The translations under genes were made by a program, and so were the position numbers. The notes under the pieces are model-generated. The model saw only the letters and a program-made list of their open reading frames with translations, did no database searches and was not told the origin of the DNA. Shown here piece after piece: positions 18,891 to 28,119 of a stretch of DNA of 39,741 nt. Source of the DNA: Zygnema cylindricum (Eukaryota; Streptophyta; Zygnematophyceae; Zygnematales; Zygnemataceae); the NCBI GenBank assembly GCA_037447655.1, contig JBBHKE010002924.1:1-39741 (forward strand), written 5' to 3'. The first letter of the stretch is position 1; each line of letters opens with the position of its first letter.

Positions 18891-20060
18891 GAGTAAAAGT
18901 CTTGTCTTTACGTCTGTGTTAGATGAGAAAGAGTTTTATACCTTCTCTAGAAAATGAGTCTTTACAGCAAACTATGGGGATGAAATCTACTACATGACAG
19001 ATAAGGGTAGCCAAGGAATGTTTAGGCTTAACTTGAGTAATGAAAAGAATAATTCTTACTATGTTGGTGTTCCTAAGTTGATGGTAAGGCATAAGCGATT
19101 GGGGCATGTACATTTTGATACGTTGAGGGAAAAGAAAAAGTTTGGGGTAGTAGAAGGCATTCAATTTAGGGATAATGAAATGATGGATGATTGTAGTGGA
19201 TGTACTCATGGGAAGGCTCACAAACTTCCCTTTCCCAAAGATGCCACATATAGAGGTGACAAAGTACTAGATCTGGTCCACACAGATATCTGGGGACTAT
19301 TGAAAGTACCTTCGGTTGGAGGAAATAGGTTTTTGTTGACAATAACGGATAACTAGTCTAGATACTCTAGAGTCTACTTCCTAAAAAACAAAGTTTGAAA
19401 CATCAACTTACTTCAAAGAATGTAAAGCATGGAGTGAGAAGTTGCATGGAACCCCCATTAAGAGAATAAGGAGTGATAATGGGGGAGAATATACTTCTAA
19501 CGAGTTTGAGGAATACTTGAGAGATGGGGGAGATCAGCACCAGAAAACCGTACCATATAACCCGGAACAAAATTGGGTAGCTGAGATGTTAAACCAAACA
19601 CTATGAGATAGTGCATGCAGTATCTTGGCTGACAAGAAAAAAAGAAAGAGATTTTGGGCAGAAGGCATGAACTATGCCAACTACATTAAGAATAGAGTCC
19701 TAACCCCAGACGTAAAGGGAATGACACCTTTTGAGAGATAGGTTGGAAGGACACCAGATTTCTCTCACCTTAAAGTATTTAGAGACAAGTTTACAGTCTT
19801 GACACGGATAGGAAAAATTGGAAACTAGATGCTTAGGGAAAACCAGGATACTTTGTAGGATATGATGAGGATGTTATGGGTTATAGAGTCTATGACTTAG
19901 CGAAGAAAGATATTATCTTGGTCAAACATCTAGAAGTCATGGATGAAGGGAAATCAATTGACTCCTTCAAATATATCAAGAAGATAAGAGTCAGATTTGA
20001 GTCGAAAGTCAGGAGAACTCGCTCGTTCCTGAAAGAGACATGAGTGAATCTATGCTAACA
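18891..20060 (+). pseudogene. B pre-integrase and integrase, pseudogene
   Basis: 18994-19356 is open: M-V-R-H-K-R-L-G-H-V-H-F, zinc C-S-G-C-T-H-G-K-A, and the first catalytic Asp in V-H-T-D-I-W-G (19285-19287). After a stop and frame change come R-S-D-N-G-G-E-Y (Asp 19475-19477) and W-V-A-E-M-L-N-Q (Glu 19583-19585). The spacing between these two gives DD35E, so all three catalytic residues persist. The C-terminal part to about 20060 is frame-broken. Confidence 0.85.
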
Positions 20061-20760
20061 GATTCAAGGGAGATCTAAAAAATAGTAGATCCATCAGAAA
20101 CCTCACATATTCCAAGGGACTTCGAGGAGACTGAAGAGGAGGAACCGGAACTGGGTTCCATGTATAGGGGAGCCGATGAGACAGTACGGAGAAATCTTAT
20201 ACTTCCCTCCATTCTAGATTTGGAGATTGAAGGAGGGAGAAGGAGCAGCAAAAGGATACAAGAGAAACAGGAGGCTAATAAGGTAACTAAGCTATCTCAC
20301 CCAGATGAGCCTCAGTCATACTCGAAGCTAGTGAACAGCCCGGAGAAAGACAGATGGATTACAGCAATCAATGATGAGATGGCCTCCATCATGGAAGCAA
20401 ATACTTGGGAACTAGCGGACTGTCCTCCGAAAAGAAAACCGATTGGCTATAAATGGGTAGAAAATAGAAACTAGAAGAGTTTCTCACCGGTCTAGGATAT
20501 ATCCGGATCAAATCTGACCATTCTATCTATATGTTTGAAGATAAGAATAATGTCATTTTTATTCCAATTTATGTGGATGATCTGCTTGTGTTAAGTAAGT
20601 CTTTGGAAAATATCATTAAGATAAAGAAAGATCTTTAAAGAAAATTTGATATGAAGGATTTAGGGGAGGCAAGAAATATTTCGGGGATCCAAATGGAGAG
20701 AGATGGGGGAAAAAGATGATCAGATTTACTCAAAAATAAGTAATAGGTAATATGCTTAAA
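20061..20760 (+). pseudogene. B linker and reverse transcriptase with internal deletion
   Basis: The RT starts in 20160-20474 with H-P-D-E-P-Q-S-Y, D-R-W-I-T-A-I-N-D-E-M and P-I-G-Y-K-W-V. At about 20460 it jumps straight to the equivalent of L-E-E-F-L-T-G-L-G-Y. Compared with D (35700-36040), some 330-340 bp holding the F-S-P-V-V and H-Q-M-D segments are missing. The Y-V-D-D box follows near 20570-20581 (I-Y-V-D-D-L-L-V-L). Confidence 0.85.
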
Positions 20761-20769
20761 AAATTATAG

Positions 20770-21568
20770 ATGGAAAAGGCAAACAGTTGTACCACTCTCA
20801 TAGAATTGAAGAAAATAAGTAACGGGAGTGTAGAACGAGGAGTGAAAATCTTAGATGAACAGAAGAGTCCAGAGGAGAGAGAGTTTGAGAAGTTTATTCC
20901 TTATAGACAAGTCGTAGGAAGTTTGATCTACTTTATGAATTTTACAAGGTCGAACATAGCGGCAGCAGTAGGAGTCCTCAGAGGAGTCTTAATGATCCTA
21001 TAAAGAGAGATTGGGAGGCAGCCAAGAGAGTCATGAGATGTCTGGTAGGAACTAGAGAGTCTTGGTTGCATATAGGAGGGGAGCACATCGATATCACTAT
21101 TTGGAGTGATGCCAGTTATGGGGATGCACCTATGAGAAGATGTACTTCTGGGTATGTGTTGTATGTGGGGGAAGGTGCCTGTTGTTGGAGCAGCAAGCAA
21201 CAAAAGGTGGTTGTTCAGTCTACTATGGAGGCTGAGTACATGTCCTCTTGTTCTACGATAAAAGAGTTCATGTGGGTGAACTCGTTGCAAGAATTGGGGT
21301 ATATGAAGGAGGGAGAGTGCATGAAGTGTTTTGTGATAATCAAGTAGCCATTGCAATTACAGCTAATCCAAAACATATTTTTTAGGCTAAACATATGGAC
21401 ATAAGATTGAGTTTTGTGAGAGAAAAAGTTGAGAATAATAATGTGAATCTTGTATATAAATTTATTGAGGAAATGGTGGTTGATATGATGACAAAACCAG
21501 TGCCTTCTACCAAGTTGAATTATTACAAAGAAAAGTGTGAACTAAAACTGAAGTTAAAGTTAGACTAG
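20770..21568 (+). pseudogene. B RT connection and RNase H, pseudogene
   Basis: 20770-21003 gives F-I-P-Y-R-Q-V-V-G-S-L-I-Y-F-M-N and T-R-S-N-I-A-A-A-V-G. After a frameshift near 20985, 21033-21347 gives W-S-D-A-S-Y-G-D, C-C-W-S-S-K-Q-Q-K and S-T-M-E-A-E-Y-M-S. After a further frameshift (about 21315-21330) it reads C-D-N-Q-V-A-I-A-I, then the usual C-terminus to TAG at 21568, directly beside the polypurine tract. Confidence 0.8.
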
Positions 21569-21581
21569 AAAATAAGGGGAG
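21568..21581 (+). promoter_or_regulatory. B polypurine tract
   Basis: GAAAATAAGGGGAG lies just before the 3' LTR and overlaps the last base of the pol stop codon. Element D has the same arrangement. Confidence 0.75.
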
Positions 21582-22582
21582 TCTTGAAATTACCGGATTT
21601 ATAAAGTATTTTCTAGGTCTAAATAGATCAGTATAAAAGGAAAAGAAAAGGGCGGACAACCTGCCTCCACCTCCTCTCTCTAGCCACCATACTTGTTGTA
21701 GCCACAGAAGGATAGAGAGGGTGGTTGAGCCATGGCTGCCTTAGTTCAGCAAACAGGACTAAAGAGTGAATTATGTCACTCTAAACAAAAGGTTGAGTTT
21801 GACAGAACTCGAACCTATGACCGGCAGAGCGTGGCGTAGCTGTCACCTCTAATTATTCTGTCGTAGGAGTTCGTTACATTACATAGGGTTTGTTATTTAT
21901 TTAACCATGGTTTTAAAGAACTAAGTCGATTAACGGAATTGCGGATAGCAAACATAGAACTCGTGTAAAATATAAATGCACACGCCACGCACGAAACAAA
22001 TGAATCAAAAATTTGTTTCAACGGCTGACATGAAAAACCGATGTGGATTCGACGGTACGTACTAACGTCGAGATCCCGAATGACCATTTTGGCGATTTTT
22101 AGGTGTGGCATGACTTGGCGCCACGTAGCTGGATAACATTGGAACGCGGAAATCCCAGGGAGAATAAAGACGAATCATATGGAGACAGGCGCCCACTCAT
22201 TGGCGTTGCCGTACACAAACCATACAGAAAGTTCATCGGCCGTAAACCATTATGTACTTTACAGTCGTGTGATTGGTTCGTACTTTAGTAAATAGGGGTT
22301 GTGAGAGGGGTTTAGGACTTAGGAAAATTTGGTATGTAGCCACCTCTCTCTTAGAGAGCTTTGTATAAGATTGGCATTTTCCGGCTCATAACTTATCGAC
22401 TGGTTGGCTGTTTTTAGTGATTTTTTTTGCTACGGACTCAAGGGAATCCACGCTGCACAAGGTGCAGTCAGACTGTCAATTTGCCCTCTTAGGCAGCAGT
22501 GGTTGTGGCTTGAAGTGAGTTAGTTAAAATATATCTAGAGGCTTTCTGAATTATGTAGTCTTATGGAGGCCACAAAATTGCA
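21582..22582 (+). repeat. B 3' LTR (1001 bp)
   Basis: Starts TCTTGAAATT; D-type LTRs start TGTAGAAATT, so the terminal TG has mutated. Shares GTATTTTCTAGGT and GCCATGG(C/T)TGCC blocks with the D LTRs. A TATAAAAG string is at 21633. Ends ATGGAGGCCACAAAATTGCA (22563-22582), with the gag ATG 20 nt from the end. Confidence 0.85.
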
Positions 22583-22956
22583 CACCTCTGTGCAGCTTGG
22601 ACTCCCTTGAGTCCATAGAAAAAAGAATCAATGAAAACGGCCAACCAACCAATAAATTATAAGGTGGCAAAGATGCCAATTTATACAAAGCTCCTAAGGG
22701 AGAAGTGACTATCTAAAAAATTATGCTAAGTCCTACTTCGCTCTCACAACCCCTATCTACTACAGTTCGACCCAATCACATAACTGTAAAAGACAAAAAG
22801 GTACTATGGCCAATGTCATTTCTGTACGGCTTCTGTATAACAAAGTTGCTGAGTGGTTGCATATCAACCTTTCACTCGTCCGTACGCTCTCTGGAATTCC
22901 TAAGACCAAATGTTATCCCTCCACGTGGTGCTAAGTCATGCCACGTCCATAAACGC
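22090..22956. repeat. Long inverted repeat made of two LTRs
   Basis: The left arm, about 22090-22465 (+, B 3' LTR), matches the right arm, about 22590-22956 (-, G 3' LTR), tail to tail with roughly 120 bp between them. The arms are diverged but collinear. A read-through transcript could fold into a long hairpin. Confidence 0.75.
22583..22956 (-). repeat. G 3' LTR, R/U5-like part
   Basis: Reverse-strand match to 22090-22465 of B. The ladder hairpin GGACTC-AAGG-GAGTCC is present as its complement at 22599-22614, and a CAC-CTCT-GTG remnant at 22583-22592. The last about 100 bp of the LTR are lost, where it meets the B LTR end. Confidence 0.8.
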
Positions 22957-23226
22957 CTAATATGTAGGTACCTCTCTCTCTAAGAGAGCTTGTAACTATA
23001 AAGGTCATCTTTGACCAGCCATAACTTACTGCTCGGGTGAGCAAATTCAGTGATTCTTTTTGCGTTTGACTCAGGGGAGTCTTGCCCTCACAAGGGTGAG
23101 AGTGGTCAGAATATTTGTGTGCCTGGGCGGCGCTTATTCAGCCGGAAAGTAGAAGGGGCAAATATTATCCTAGAGGCTTTACATACGCTGCTCATTCTGT
23201 GGGTCAATGGAGACCACAGAATTTCA
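22957..23226 (+). repeat. E-type LTR fragment, 3' end intact
   Basis: Nearly identical to the reverse of 39309-39580. It is truncated on its 5' side and ends ATGGAGACCACAGAATTTCA (23207-23226), the LTR-borne start codon 20 nt from the end. It splits the G LTR and replaces about 250 bp of it. Of all copies here it is among the least diverged from its partner, so it seems younger. Confidence 0.8.
23031..23131 (+). other. Hairpin ladder in E LTR
   Basis: GCTC-GGGT-GAGC (23031-23042), GACTC-AGGG-GAGTC (23068-23081), CTCAC-AAGG-GTGAG (23087-23100), GCC-TGGGC-GGC (23121-23131). The third stem is CTGCAC/GTGCAG in B and CCTTCAT/ATGAAGG in a D-type LTR, so both arms have changed together. Confidence 0.65.
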
Positions 23227-23478
23227 CTAACGGCTACGCCGCGCTCTGCCGGTCGGAGGTTCGAGATCTACCGAAATCAACCTTTTTGTTGAGAGTGACC
23301 TATGTCACTCTTTAGTCCTGCCTATAGAGATGAGGCAGCCATGATACAATCACTCTCTCTCTCCTTCAGTGACTACAACAAGTATGGGGGCAAGAGAGAA
23401 GAGATGGAGGCAGACTGCATGCACTTTTTTTTATTTTTCCATTAAGTTATTCAGACCTAAAAAATACTCCATAAATCT
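23227..23478 (-). repeat. G 3' LTR, U3-like part
   Basis: In element sense matches B 3' LTR from about 21595 to 21840: GTATTTT(T/C)TAGGTCT, CATACTTGTTGTAG, CCATGGCTGCC-like, AGGACTAAAGAGTGA and CCGGCAGAGCG(T/C)GGCGTAGC. The first about 20 bp and the polypurine tract are lost in a deletion that fuses it to RNase H. Confidence 0.8.
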
Positions 23479-24060
23479 AGTGACTTCATGCACTCCCTCG
23501 TTCATATACCCTAGTTCTTGAAACAAGGTCTTGACCCATATCAACTTTTTCACAACAAAATAAGAGGCCATATACTCACCCTCCATAGAAGACTGAGCAA
23601 CCACTTTTTGTTGCTTGCTGCTCCAACAGCAAGCACTTTCCCCCACATAGAACACATACCCAAAAGTGCATCTTCTCATAAATGCATCCCCATAATTGGC
23701 ATCACTCCAAGTAGTGATATCGATGTGCTCCCCTCCCAAATTCAACCATAACTCTTTGGTTCCCACCAAATGAATTCTGAATCATTTGGCTGCCTCCTAA
23801 TCTCTCTTCCTAGGTTCATTAAGACTCCTACTAAGTATTCCAACTGCTGCCGCTATGTCCGGCTTGGTATAGTTCATAAAGTAAATTATACTTCCTACAA
23901 CCTGCATGTAGGGGATAGACTTCATAAACTCTCTCTCTTCTGGACTATTTTGATCATCTAAGATTACCACTCCTCCTTCTACACTTACATCACTTACTTT
24001 TTTCAAGTCCATGAGAGTGGTTAAACTGTTTGCCTTTTCCATCTGGAAGTTCTCAAGCAT
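23479..24060 (-). pseudogene. G RT connection and truncated RNase H
   Basis: 24060-23797 has I-P-Y-M-Q-V-V-G-S-I-I-Y-F and K-P-D-I-A-A-A-V-G. 23769-23479 has W-S-D-A-N-Y-G-D, C-C-W-S-S-K-Q-Q-K and S-S-M-E-G-E-Y-M-A, and stops being RNase H after G-Y-M-N-E-G-V-H-E-V. The C-D-N-Q motif and everything to the polypurine tract are deleted. The reading frame continues into LTR sequence (T-R-F-M-E-Y-F-L-G-L), so the 112-codon frame is an artificial fusion. Confidence 0.8.
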
Positions 24061-24061
24061 A

Positions 24062-24900
24062 TTACCTATTGTTTTTTTTTTGAGTAAGTCTAATTATCCC
24101 TTTCCCCCTATCTCTCTCCATTTGAATTCCCAAAATATATCTTGCCTCCCGTAAATCCTTCATGTCAAATGTGCTTCTAAGATCTTTATTCAACTTATTG
24201 ATCATTTCCAAAGACTTACTTAACACTAGCACATCATCTAAATTAATTGTAATAAAAATCACATCATTCTCATCTTCAAACATATAGATAGAATGGTCAG
24301 ATTTGATCTGGATATATCCCAAATCGAAGAAAAAATCATCTAGTTTCTTATTTCATTGTCGGGGAGCTTGTTTCAGTCTATATAAGGAATTTATGAGCTT
24401 GCAGACTTTGCTCTCTTCTCATTCCTCCAAGAGCCCCTGTGGTTGCCGCATGAAAGTTTCTTCCTCTAAATCACCATTGAGAAAGGCGGTCTTAATATCC
24501 ATTTGGTGTATTTCCATGTCTTCCGCTGCTACTAAACTGAGGAGAATCCTTACTGATGGGAACCGAACAACTAAAGCAAAAGTCTCCTCATAGTCAATCC
24601 CCTCCTTTTGGGTGAACCCCTTTGCTACTAATCAAGCCTTATATCTCTTAATGGTATTATCTGGGTTCAGTTTTAGTTTAAACACCCATTTACGGCCAAT
24701 TGGTTTTTTGTCTGGCGAACAGTTTACTAGTTCTCAAGTATTTGCTTCCATGATGGAGGCCATCTGATTATTTATGGCACTAATCCATTTGTCTTTCTCT
24801 GGGCTGTTCACTAGCTCCGAGTATAACTGAGGCTCATCTAGGTGAGATAGCTTAGTTACCTAATGAGAGGCATGTTTCCTTGTATCCTTTTGTTTCTCCT
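24062..24900 (-). pseudogene. G reverse transcriptase, pseudogene
   Basis: From the left end of the coding part: H-L-D-E-P-Q-L-Y, K-W-I-S-A-I-N-N-Q-M, K-W-V-F-K-L-K-L-N-P-D-N (about 24685-24650), E-T-F-A-L-V-V, H-Q-M-D-I-K-T-A-F-L (about 24520-24490), L-Y-R-L-K-Q-A-P (about 24385-24360), then in 24322-24062 S-D-H-S-I-Y and I-N-L-D-D where Y-V-D-D is expected. Several stops are present. Tyr-Val of the active box has become Asn-Leu, while both Asp remain. Confidence 0.8.
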
Positions 24901-24947
24901 TCTCCTTGTCAAGCGTGCCTGGGAAGCATAAGAGACGGGGACACAGA

Positions 24948-25202
24948 GTGGAATATACGGCATTGGGGTCCTGCAAATAATTCCCAAATGCGAATGTTTC
25001 CCCCTAATAATGGTCATGCCCACTGCTGCCCAAATCCCTCCCATAGATATGCATGCAAAATAGGTGAGACACGTGGATTGGGAATAGGGATGAGCGCATG
25101 GGAAGGGGAAAGTTATCCCCTCCCCCTTCCTTTCCCCACATGGGCGGGGAAAGGGATTGGGGGTCTAAGTAGTAGGCTGATATCCCAATTAGCTTTCTCC
25201 AC
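24948..25202. repeat. Dispersed repeat H, copy 1
   Basis: Direct repeat with 26412-26668. Shared blocks include TTCCCAAATGCGAATG, GGTCATGCCCACT, AGATATGCATGCAAAATAGG, TTATCCCCTCCCCCTTC and AGTAGGCTGATATCC. The second copy touches the gypsy relic's 3' side, so this is probably the untranslated 3' part of that gypsy family, left here as a scrap. Confidence 0.8.
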
Positions 25203-26411
25203 CGGTAGTCTTTAACACTTGTCCCCTCAAAACCCACTGTTTTGATCAAGGGGGTTGCACTTTTCTCCGGAAAGGTCAGGTTAAAGCAAAAAGGGAACTG
25301 CATATGAAGACATAAATGCACTACCACGTAGAAATAACAAAATGATATGATTAAATGTTTCAGATTTAACAACATCACCTTGTCCTAGAAAAGAGAATAA
25401 AAGATTGAATATGTGAAATATAGTGAAGCAAGTTAAACATACCCCGGAAATTAACGATGACAATGAGAAAAAGGCGACCCCTTTCTTGACGATATTGCAT
25501 TTTGGTATGGTACTCTTTCACCCCTCGGTGTTCGCAGCTCGGAACCGACCAAACTCTTCTCAGTTTAAAACAACAAACAATACAAAAATTACTCAAAAGG
25601 GAAGATATTGCCAACTACCCACCCAGACTATGATTTCCCACACAAGACAAATCCTAAAATTAAGATGGCAATAGAGTCAAAAACAAACAAAGATTATCCA
25701 AAGAAGGTTTGTTGGAATTTCTGAGGGTTTTACCATGAGACAATACTGAAAATCAATCTGTCTCCTTTGGCCCCAAGTGCCTTATACATCAAAAATTTGT
25801 CCAAGCTCAAGTCCAACAGTCAAATCTGTGCTACGATGCAATGAGCGGCAAGCAAAAGTAATGGAACTGACATAAGACCGATTGATCTGTACTACGCTTG
25901 GGGCAAAAGGTTATGCACTAGACTGCGGCTAAATTCGCAGCTGGAAGTTATTATTTGTTCCACTATTATAAGACAAAGTACTAAAAATGACACAAAAGTA
26001 CTAGACTTTGACCTAAGGTAATTAATGGACTAAAAGTCAACTGAACCTGAACGGAATTCCTACTGACAACTAACAGCATAATCTGAAAGACAATCCAAAA
26101 AGCTACTTGGCAATCCACAATATACCCCCCACGAGGGTTGGTGTAAACTAGTCTAATGTAACGGAATTGCGATCTGTGCGACGGAATAACTTGGTCGTCC
26201 GACCTCCGTTAGGCGCATAAAAAAGTGCGTTTCGCTAAGTTTGGAAAATACAAGAATCTCGTCCGGCTGTGTGCACTCTTTCCTCCGTACTCTTATGACT
26301 GTACAGGGGAGAAAGGGCCCAAAAATGCTCGGTGATATAAAGGCATGCTTGTAAAGCACACGAGCTTGACAGCTGTCGAGCATGCTATGAAACAAAAAAG
26401 AAGGGCACACA
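25203..26411. other. Unrecognised DNA between the two H repeats
   Basis: No coding family recognised. On the minus strand a GGGGGG run at 26126-26131, followed by TATATTGTGGATTGCC and, about 410 bp on, an end ...AATTCCAACA near 25708, could be a polypurine tract and a gypsy 3' LTR, but there is no second LTR to confirm it. A TATA-like string occurs near 26335. The part 25203-25700 is AT-rich and plain. Confidence 0.3.
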
Positions 26412-26668
26412 TCCCGGAATATTCAGCTTTGGGGTCCAACAAATAGTTCCCAAATGCGAATGCTTCCCCGAATAATTGTCATGCCCACTACAGCCTGAAT
26501 CCCTCTTTTAGATATGCATGCAAAATAGGTGAGACACCCGGACAAGGAATAGGGATGAGTGTATGGGAAGGCGAAATTTATCCCCTCCCCCTTCTTTTCC
26601 CCACTTCGGCGAGGAAAGGGATTGGGTGTCTCGATAGTAGGCTGATATCCTGATTTCCTTCCCTCTTT
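26412..26668. repeat. Dispersed repeat H, copy 2, next to gypsy relic
   Basis: See copy 1. It lies immediately downstream (in element sense) of the gypsy integrase region and is therefore most likely the gypsy 3' untranslated or LTR-proximal part. Confidence 0.8.
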
Positions 26669-26679
26669 GTCAACCATGA

Positions 26680-27274
26680 CTAAGACATAACAAAAAAAAA
26701 ATTACCCGCTCCAGTCGCAGTTCCTACAAAAGCATGTGCTGGAGGGTAGAGGGTGAGGCTCCCAAGAGGAGGGGAGACAAGCTGAATGCCAACATTGACC
26801 ACACTGATTGCAGACCAAGATGTCATGCAGCTGAAGGACCTGTTACAAGCTGGTGAACAAAAAGGACGATCGGCAAAGTAAGTTAAGTGGAAAGTGGGTT
26901 CGTCCTCCGATTCCCGAAGATGGCAAGGGGCCACATTGATATAATTCTCTTTAATTATTTGACCATCCTTTCCCTCCAATGTAAGAGCCCCTTTGTTGGA
27001 AACTTCGACCACTTTCAAAATTACTCGCCCGGCAGAAATATCCAGCGTGTCCTTTTTCTGTTGCACGTGATATAAAATAATCCTCCGGAATAAATAGTCG
27101 ATGTCGTGGCACATAATTCCCGCTCCGGCGCTGAGAATACCACAACTGATCTTGGTGTTGAGCCGCATGCAAATTCCCCATGGTGAGAGGTATTTCTCGG
27201 TGGAATATCTTCGCTCTGTCGGCGATCAGTTTTTCGACTATTCCCTTCTCATCCATCTCCGAGAGGACCACCAC
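26680..27274 (-). pseudogene. Gypsy integrase C-terminal region
   Basis: Two overlapping frames share the sequence. 27274-26951 continues from the core (V-V-L-S-E-M-D-E, then M-G-N-L-H-A-A-Q-H-Q-D). 27168-26680 has the more protein-like G-A-L-T-L-E-G-K-D-G-Q and V-A-P-C-H-L, the usual end of this integrase type. A frameshift near 27060-27170 joins them. The last about 80 codons toward 26680 are not recognisable. Confidence 0.65.
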
Positions 27275-27886
27275 TTAGGTCGATGCAGCCGCGGGCAGGA
27301 TGGGATGCCGTCCAAATAAAATGAAGTAACGACTACAGGTGTGGAGAGAAGCCTGCCTGCTGAATCTGTAACCCATAGCAATCCAAGGCACCCTTCTATC
27401 CCACTCCCCTAAATCTTCTTCAACTGCATATTTTCGTATTGATCGCTTCACTGTTTGTACGCACCTTTCGGCCAAACCGTCGGCTTGCAGGTGATCACTA
27501 CTCGTTAGCCGATGGTCAAGAAGGAATTATTCCAAGAGGTTGGAAAATTCTCCAGCAAATTCGGAGCCTTGGTTGGTTAGAATTTCTGCAGGCGCCCCAA
27601 AATGGGCTAAAACCCTTTGCAAAAAAGCATCTGCAATTGCCTTAGACTCCTTCAGGGGCAAAACCACCAACTCGATCCACTTGGAAAAATGTTCGATCAT
27701 GACCAACACGAAGCGGTTCCCTTGATTGCAGGTCAAAAGAGGTCCCAAAAGATCCAAAAACCACTGATAAAACATCCCCCGGATAGGAAGTGCGTGAAGC
27801 TCAGTTCCGCCCTTTTTGTCAGAAGTTGCCTTTACTCGATCGCATGAGGAGCAAGTCTGCAAAATTTCGTTGACTAGGGTCCGCAA
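27275..27886 (-). pseudogene. Gypsy integrase core, catalytic Asp changed
   Basis: 27886-27527 carries the end of the HHCC zinc domain (C-S-S-C-D-R-V-K-A), the first catalytic Asp in W-F-L-D-L-L-G-P-L, and T-N-Q-G-S-E-F where the family has T-D-Q-G-S-E-F, so the second catalytic Asp is Asn. After a frame break, 27475-27275 gives A-E-R-C-V-Q-T-V-K-R (catalytic Glu) and W-I-A-M-G-Y-R, ending with L-F-G-R-H-P. Confidence 0.85.
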
Positions 27887-28119
27887 CCCGTGCCACTAAT
27901 AAAAGCCCGTAACCAGGGAAGCGGTATGTTTTTGCCCGAAGTGCCCGCATTACTGATCGAGATTGGAAATCAGAGTTTCTCGATCTCAGGGGGGATGAAC
28001 CACTTTCCTTGTATTGTTTGACCATTTTCAAATGGAAACACCTCTGTCCCAATCATACGTAGCCATCCGGGTCTGTACTCGGGATAATTGAATTCGAGTT
28101 AAGTGGGGAAGCGGCGCCC
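27887..28119 (-). pseudogene. Gypsy RNase H to integrase spacer, broken
   Basis: The expected zinc-domain start is scattered over two frames (27819-28052 and neighbours). Pieces such as F-P-F-E-N-G-Q and G-K-W-F-I-P-P-E-I are readable, but no continuous frame is left. Confidence 0.5.

Larger units (their letters stand above)
17006..22582 (+). mobile_element. Ty1/copia element B, decayed, 5' LTR truncated
   Basis: Order: partial 5' LTR, primer-binding site, gag, protease, integrase, RT with a large internal deletion, RNase H, polypurine tract, 3' LTR (1001 bp). The 5' LTR keeps only about its last 550 bp. The proteins and LTRs belong to the same clan as C, D and G. Many stops are present. The 3' LTR end abuts an inverted LTR of element G at 22583. 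Confidence 0.9.
22583..24900 (-). mobile_element. Ty1/copia element G, 3' half only
   Basis: In element sense: RT from about 24890, RNase H to 23479, then an LTR in two parts (23478-23227 and 22956-22583) split by an E-type LTR piece. No gag, protease or integrase is present; the sequence changes abruptly at about 24900. Same clan as B, with the nearest protein match to B. Confidence 0.85.

Noticed and set aside
22103-23315. Several 60-90 codon frames across the LTRs.
   Set aside because: They fall in LTR sequence, are not shared in frame between copies, and have no motif.
26423-26677. 84-codon open frame on the minus strand as a gene.
   Set aside because: It lies in repeat H; the other copy (24948-25202) does not keep the same frame over its length.
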